From Effrenium voratum (lineage: Eukaryota; Sar; Dinophyceae; Suessiales; Symbiodiniaceae): a stretch of DNA of 64,000 nucleotides. Location of the stretch: assembly GCA_963377175.1 (NCBI GenBank), contig CAUJNA010001890.1:248001-312000 (forward strand). The letters run 5' to 3'. This document shows positions 60,501-64,000 of this stretch, piece by piece. The notes under the pieces were generated by a model. The model was not told where the DNA came from. It saw only the letters and a list, made by a program, of their open reading frames with translations, and did no database searches. Both the position numbers and the translations under genes were made by a program. Every line of letters starts with the position of its first letter. Positions within the stretch are counted from its first letter, which is position 1.

Positions 60501-63064
60501 CGCGCTAGCCGCAGCATGAGCGAATGTTCTGTAGCGGTGTCTCTGTTCCAGTTTGCTTCATGTTCTGATTTGTCCAAGCAGTATTCTGTGCTCTCGCTCA
60601 ACAGTCTTGTTTGCCACTGCTGTGGCCAACGCTGTCAGGAAACCTGTCTGAGCCTGTCTGAATGCAGGCCTATGTGAGTTAGTTGTTCTTCCACATTCAA
60701 CGCAGAAGCGCTGTAGGCTTCATAGTCAAAGAGCAGCCGCTTCGTCATCAAAGCCTTTCATGTAGCCGAAGTCAAGCTGTGTGATTGAAAGCTGCACGTG
60801 CTGTGGATGATTTCTGAGTCTGCCCTTGTTTTATATCATATCGGAGACCCACTCCTGCGCGGAAGGTCTTGGTTGCTTGGGTGCTTGTACCACTCTTTCT
60901 GTAGCCTTACTGTTGCTCCTCATCATTTGACTCAAGTAATTCTGCTGTCAGAAGTTTGTGATGTTCCTCAAAGCTTGCCCAGCCTGTCCACGGCTTGTTT
61001 GCTGTCTTTGGTGGTTGTGTAGCCCACTCATCTTCTACAAGTTTGCTCCTGTGTTCTCCTCCAACTGGTAAGGTTTGAGCCGCCTGGTGTCTGGTCTGTC
61101 ACGCGGTTGCTCTGACGTGTGAAATGCCGCGCGTGGCTTCTAGCACGGTCCTTCTTTGCACCAGTATTCTCCTCCATGATGTACTCCTGGTGGATGTGGT
61201 AGTCCTTGTCCAGCCGGACCTGTGGTGGTGTGTGGTGTTGCATGATGTACCTTTAATGGATGTGGTAGGCCGCACCGGTGGTCATTTGGGCACGCCAGTG
61301 TTGCGCATGACAAGCATGGCTGGAGAGCAGTAGCTTCCATCACTTTGTTGGGCGCAAGCAATCAGAGTTTCTCGCGCGCAGCACGCACAAACCCACACGG
61401 GGCATGCGCTTTGTGCACCCGCTGCTCCTACGGCCAAGGAGCAAAGAGAGCTACACTGCCCAGGGCGCCACATGAGGTATCAGGTTTGCACTGTCACAAG
61501 TTCAGTTTTGTTGGTTTTGACAAGACTTGAATAGGGGGACTGTACGGGACATCAAGCACTTTTGTTGCCAATGCGCCCTTGAGTTGAATAGGCTGGGCTA
61601 CACGATTATTGGCGGCTTGTTTCAACATGCGCTCTACCTGATGGCCGGTGGCTTGATTGCTTTTGGTTGGCTGACCGGCACGGCGCTGCTGAATTTCAAC
61701 CAGTCAGTGGAGGCCTTGTTTGGGCAACATGCGAATAACCATGCTATGGCCCGGTGTTTGTACCCAGGTGTTTCCCCATCCCCAAGAATGACTACCCGGC
61801 ATGTCGGGATGGGGTCAGTTTTTTGCCCCCCGAAACCACGGAGCATGTGGCACCGGTCTGTTCAGCCAAGATGACGGGGTCATACCCTGGAGGCAATGCA
61901 GGCGCAGTTGCAGAACTTTCGGATCGCGGACACCATGTGCCACTGCTGCTCGGTGGGGCACGAAGATGTGCTGATCTGCGACCGAGCTCTGCTGATGCGA
62001 TGCGTGCGAATCTGGTTTGGCTCCGAGGAGGACGGGCAGATGGTTGAACCCCGAGCCTCTGAAACGGAAACGCTGGTTCAACTCACTTGCCCAAAGCCGA
62101 CCCGCCGACCTTTTGACTCCCGGATTTGCAGCAGATGCAGGGGCATATGTTAGTTTCTCGGCCGGAAATTAATCTTTTAGCCAGCAAAGAGTGTTTTTTC
62201 AGCCTTCTTTCCAGAGCCGGCGATGGGGGGACGGAAGTTTCAACAAATACCTATAGTTATCAAACCTTTCCGCAAGAAAAGTCCCCAGGAAACACACATC
62301 CGAACATTAGTTTCCGGCAGAAACAAACTTTTTCGCGCCCTTCTGGACCACTGGCAGGGGAGCAACAAACATTTTTCCATCTAGTTTGCTAGTCTCCGGG
62401 GAGGGGAGGTTGGTAGCACCACTTTCAAAAACAAGACTTTGAAACTTGGATTCTGAAACTCTGGCTCCTACATCTATCTTCTCCTGCTTTGGCCAATACT
62501 TAGCCAAGTGTCCAAAAGGTTAGCCTTCCATTGCCGGGTCCGTTGAGAAAGTGAGTCAAACGCACAAGAGTAGACAATCGGCTTTGAATGTGTCATTCAA
62601 GGGTCGAAACGGAGCAGGAGTTCGAAAACTACGTGAAGGAATCTATGCAGAACGCCTTAATGCATCACTTGGGAGGGAGTGTCCCCTACAATCTGGTCTT
62701 AGCGGCCAGCCTTCCACTACTCTGGTTTCAGATGGACTGTGCTGCTGGCTTCTGGCGCAGAGGTGACTTCGTTTCTGGACTGGAATTCTTGTTTTCGGGG
62801 GCATACGCTATGTTTACGATGCTCGCCGTTTTTGCGGCGATACATCTTTGCGTTCGATGTACTTCCCGCTGCTGTCCAGTCGTGCGCAAGTTCTTTGCAG
62901 CAGCCGTGGTCACGGGAATGACGCTAAGCAACCAAGCGACACTGCAGGTTTGCATTGAGCTTCTCCCTGCGTCTCCTATGCTTCACCGGACTCTGTGGGC
63001 TGCCATTTGGTTTTTTCCATATGCGTTTTTGTGCTTGGCCGGCGCAAAGCGCTATTCTAAGTGA
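57030..63064 (+). CDS. TIR-like multi-pass membrane protein of a dinoflagellate-type family, 8 exons
   Basis: Exons: 57030-57519, 58021-58116, 58632-58850, 59030-59160, 59339-59425, about 61557-61712, 61893-62030, 62618-63064; about 587 aa. A split TIR-like fold is visible: KFMSHSW, then after membrane helices ELIFFDLLCINQSD, then SEKLLILWDASYCQRTWCVF with ELAAF. Downstream come a cysteine/histidine cluster CHCCSVGHEDVLICDR with RIWFGS, FENYV and four hydrophobic helices. I know this arrangement (FLSHSW...FLDKxCIHQ...LWDxxYxxRxWCVFELAA...CxCCxxxH...CDR...WFGS) from predicted dinoflagellate proteins; its function is unknown to me. Of 7 introns, 4 start with GT, 2 with GC and 1 with GA. The start codon is uncertain because the first exon may begin at an acceptor near 57116. 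Confidence 0.78.
57585..57714 (+). repeat. Family A element, copy 8
   Basis: TGTGGATGGACGAAATCCTG / GAAATGGATTTCGTTCATCC then ACAG, in intron 1 of the TIR-like gene. Confidence 0.85.
58021..58116 (+). CDS. TIR-like gene exon 2
   Basis: LLLFYNWKPAVVASCFSAAL then VTLLSSLGLLP, a membrane helix. Donor GC at 58117. Confidence 0.78.
58632..58850 (+). CDS. TIR-like gene exon 3
   Basis: Second membrane helix (WLLKFAPGLLTFLLVLIL), then RPPHELIFFDLLCINQSD, the central TIR-like strand. Donor GT at 58851. Confidence 0.82.
58880..58970. repeat. GTTT / GGTG / GTTG microsatellite
   Basis: Fills intron 3 of the TIR-like gene (58851-59029), which is only 179 bp. Confidence 0.95.
59030..59160 (+). CDS. TIR-like gene exon 4
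   Basis: LNIGACLKRSEKLLILWDAS then YCQRTWCVFELAAFLKTHEI; the WCVFELAAF end is the family hallmark. Donor GT at 59161. Confidence 0.85.
59339..59425 (+). CDS. TIR-like gene exon 5
   Basis: LLECMHFVRPLFLSLQALSF then MHFKDNSPE. Phase fits both sides; donor GT at 59426. Weakly conserved. Confidence 0.5.
59426..61556. other. Large intron of the TIR-like gene
   Basis: 2.1 kb, rich in GTGT and TTGC text. The stretch GAAGAGAGCTACAGTGCCTA (59430) recurs as CAAAGAGAGCTACACTGCCC (61441), so its two ends look related. No exon could be recognised inside, but one may be missing between exons 5 and 6. Confidence 0.45.
61557..61712 (+). CDS. TIR-like gene exon 6
   Basis: Hydrophobic segment IIGGLFQHALYLMAGGLIAF then NFNQSVE. 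The start is uncertain (61557 or 61584, same frame). Donor GC at 61713. Confidence 0.6.
61893..62030 (+). CDS. TIR-like gene exon 7: Cys/His cluster
   Basis: AMQAQLQNFRIADTMCHCCS, then GHEDVLICDRALLMRCVRIW and FGSEE. The CxCCxxxH...CDR...WFGS block is the second family hallmark. Donor GA at 62031. Confidence 0.8.
62618..63064 (+). CDS. TIR-like gene exon 8 with stop
   Basis: Starts EFENYVKESMQNALMHHLGG, then four hydrophobic segments (around 62690-62730, 62780-62860, 62890-62930 and 62990-63050). TGA at 63062-63064. Confidence 0.8.
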   Translation, partial: EFENYVKESMQNALMHHLGGSVPYNLVLAASLPLLWFQMDCAAGFWRRGDFVSGLEFLFSGAYAMFTMLAVFAAIHLCVRCTSRCCPVVRKFFAAAVVTGMTLSNQATLQVCIELLPASPMLHRTLWAAIWFFPYAFLCLAGAKRYSK

Positions 63065-63529
63065 GGGGACTTCCGCCCGTGTCGTCACAACGTTTTTCTA
63101 CAAATTGTCAGCGGGACTAAGCAAATACAGCTTCACAGTTTCGACATCTTGGAACAAGTAGAAGGGAGGCGGTTCCTCGGCGGGGTCGCATGCAACCGAC
63201 GCTAGGGGCTGCCTTGAGGCAACTCGAAGCCCCAAAAGAAACTGGCCTCGAAGAGGCTTTACTTGAGGGTAAGGCGGCAATCTTGGTGGGACAAAAACGG
63301 GATGGCGTTCAACAATCCGGGTGAACACGTGCGTATATTTGGAACAAACATGTTTAAGGGGTTTAACTTTTACCGCCATGCTGTCTTTGCACTCTGTCTT
63401 CTATGAATGCACAACTTGCCAGGCAGTTTTGCTCTCCCCAAAAAATGGGAAGCAAGCGTCTGCACGTTTTAAGTCCAATTCCATCCCCGAGCCAGAGGAG
63501 ATCGGTTTGTGTCGGACTTTTTAACTACG

Positions 63530-64000
63530 CGTCACGTTACTGACACCATATCCCTGCTCAAAAAACTATCTCGATGAACCTCGATTTACGAAATTTTAAA
63601 TTTCATAATTAAGATTATTTATTATTTAGATATACGAAATTTAATATGTTATTGATACTATATAATATATCATTGTTGTATTTGATTGAATTTGGAAATT
63701 AAAAACATATAATTGTAACTTGTTTATTATTTAATATTGACAATTAGGTATTTATTATATATATAATACTTATATTTTAATTTATTTTATATTAAATAAA
63801 TGGATTTTTTTAAATTGTAAAATTGAATGAAATATAATATGTTTATATTTGGGAATTTTAAGGTATATAAAATTTCCGTGTTTGAACGATATTTTTAAAA
63901 ATTTGGGAATATTATTTTTTGTATTTAGGCCAATTTGGGGGAAATTGATATTATATAAGATTAAATTGGTTGATTGATTTTTATTAATGATATTTTCGCT
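63530..64000. other. Extremely AT-rich segment
   Basis: From about 63590 on, nearly only A and T with no coding potential; follows the TIR-like gene stop by about 470 bp. The edge is sharp. Confidence 0.85.

Overview
The window looks like nuclear DNA of a dinoflagellate; the species cannot be fixed from the sequence. The evidence is threefold. (1) Known protein families are cut into many short exons (about 20-150 nt, longer only at gene ends) joined across introns that mostly start with GC or GA instead of GT and end in AG followed by G. (2) The introns are full of short palindromic repeats that recur across the window, like the introner elements reported from dinoflagellates. (3) One gene belongs to a TIR-like membrane protein family that I recognise from dinoflagellate gene sets. 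No prokaryotic-style operons, rRNA or convincing tRNA genes are visible. All recognised genes lie on the + strand, as in a unidirectional dinoflagellate gene cluster.

Layout. 1-4858: no confident exon, only repeat fragments. 4859-25462: a cytochrome P450 of the CYP86/CYP704-like (fatty-acid omega-hydroxylase) type, reconstructed in frame from 17 exons (517 aa) with I-helix, ExxR, PERW and haem-cysteine motifs. Its 5.3 kb third internal intron (7496-12778) holds a 1 kb CA array, a duplicated 400-bp repeat pair and a broken Rep-like (HUH-motif) gene. 25463-27392: no gene seen. 27393-43235: a formylglycine-generating enzyme (SUMF1/FGE) reconstructed from 13 exons (353 aa, first exon with the signal peptide not found), with both catalytic cysteines. 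43236-45976: nothing identified. 45977-50591: four candidate exons of an unidentified protein that ends in a C2H2-like zinc finger. 50592-57029: mostly intergenic, with an 11-bp minisatellite, a GC-rich degenerate tandem array and an unrecognised ORF. 57030-63064: a TIR-like, multi-pass membrane protein of a dinoflagellate-type family, 8 exons. 63065-64000: intergenic, becoming extremely AT-rich after about 63530.

The genes have no evident shared pathway: the P450 would hydroxylate lipids in the ER, and FGE activates sulfatases in the ER lumen. The strongest general signal is the gene architecture: across 35 introns in the three best gene models about 20 donors are GC, 8 are GA and only 7 are GT, and the introns contain at least nine recurring families of short inverted-repeat elements. 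Long stretches that look open on both strands are simple-sequence repeats, not genes.
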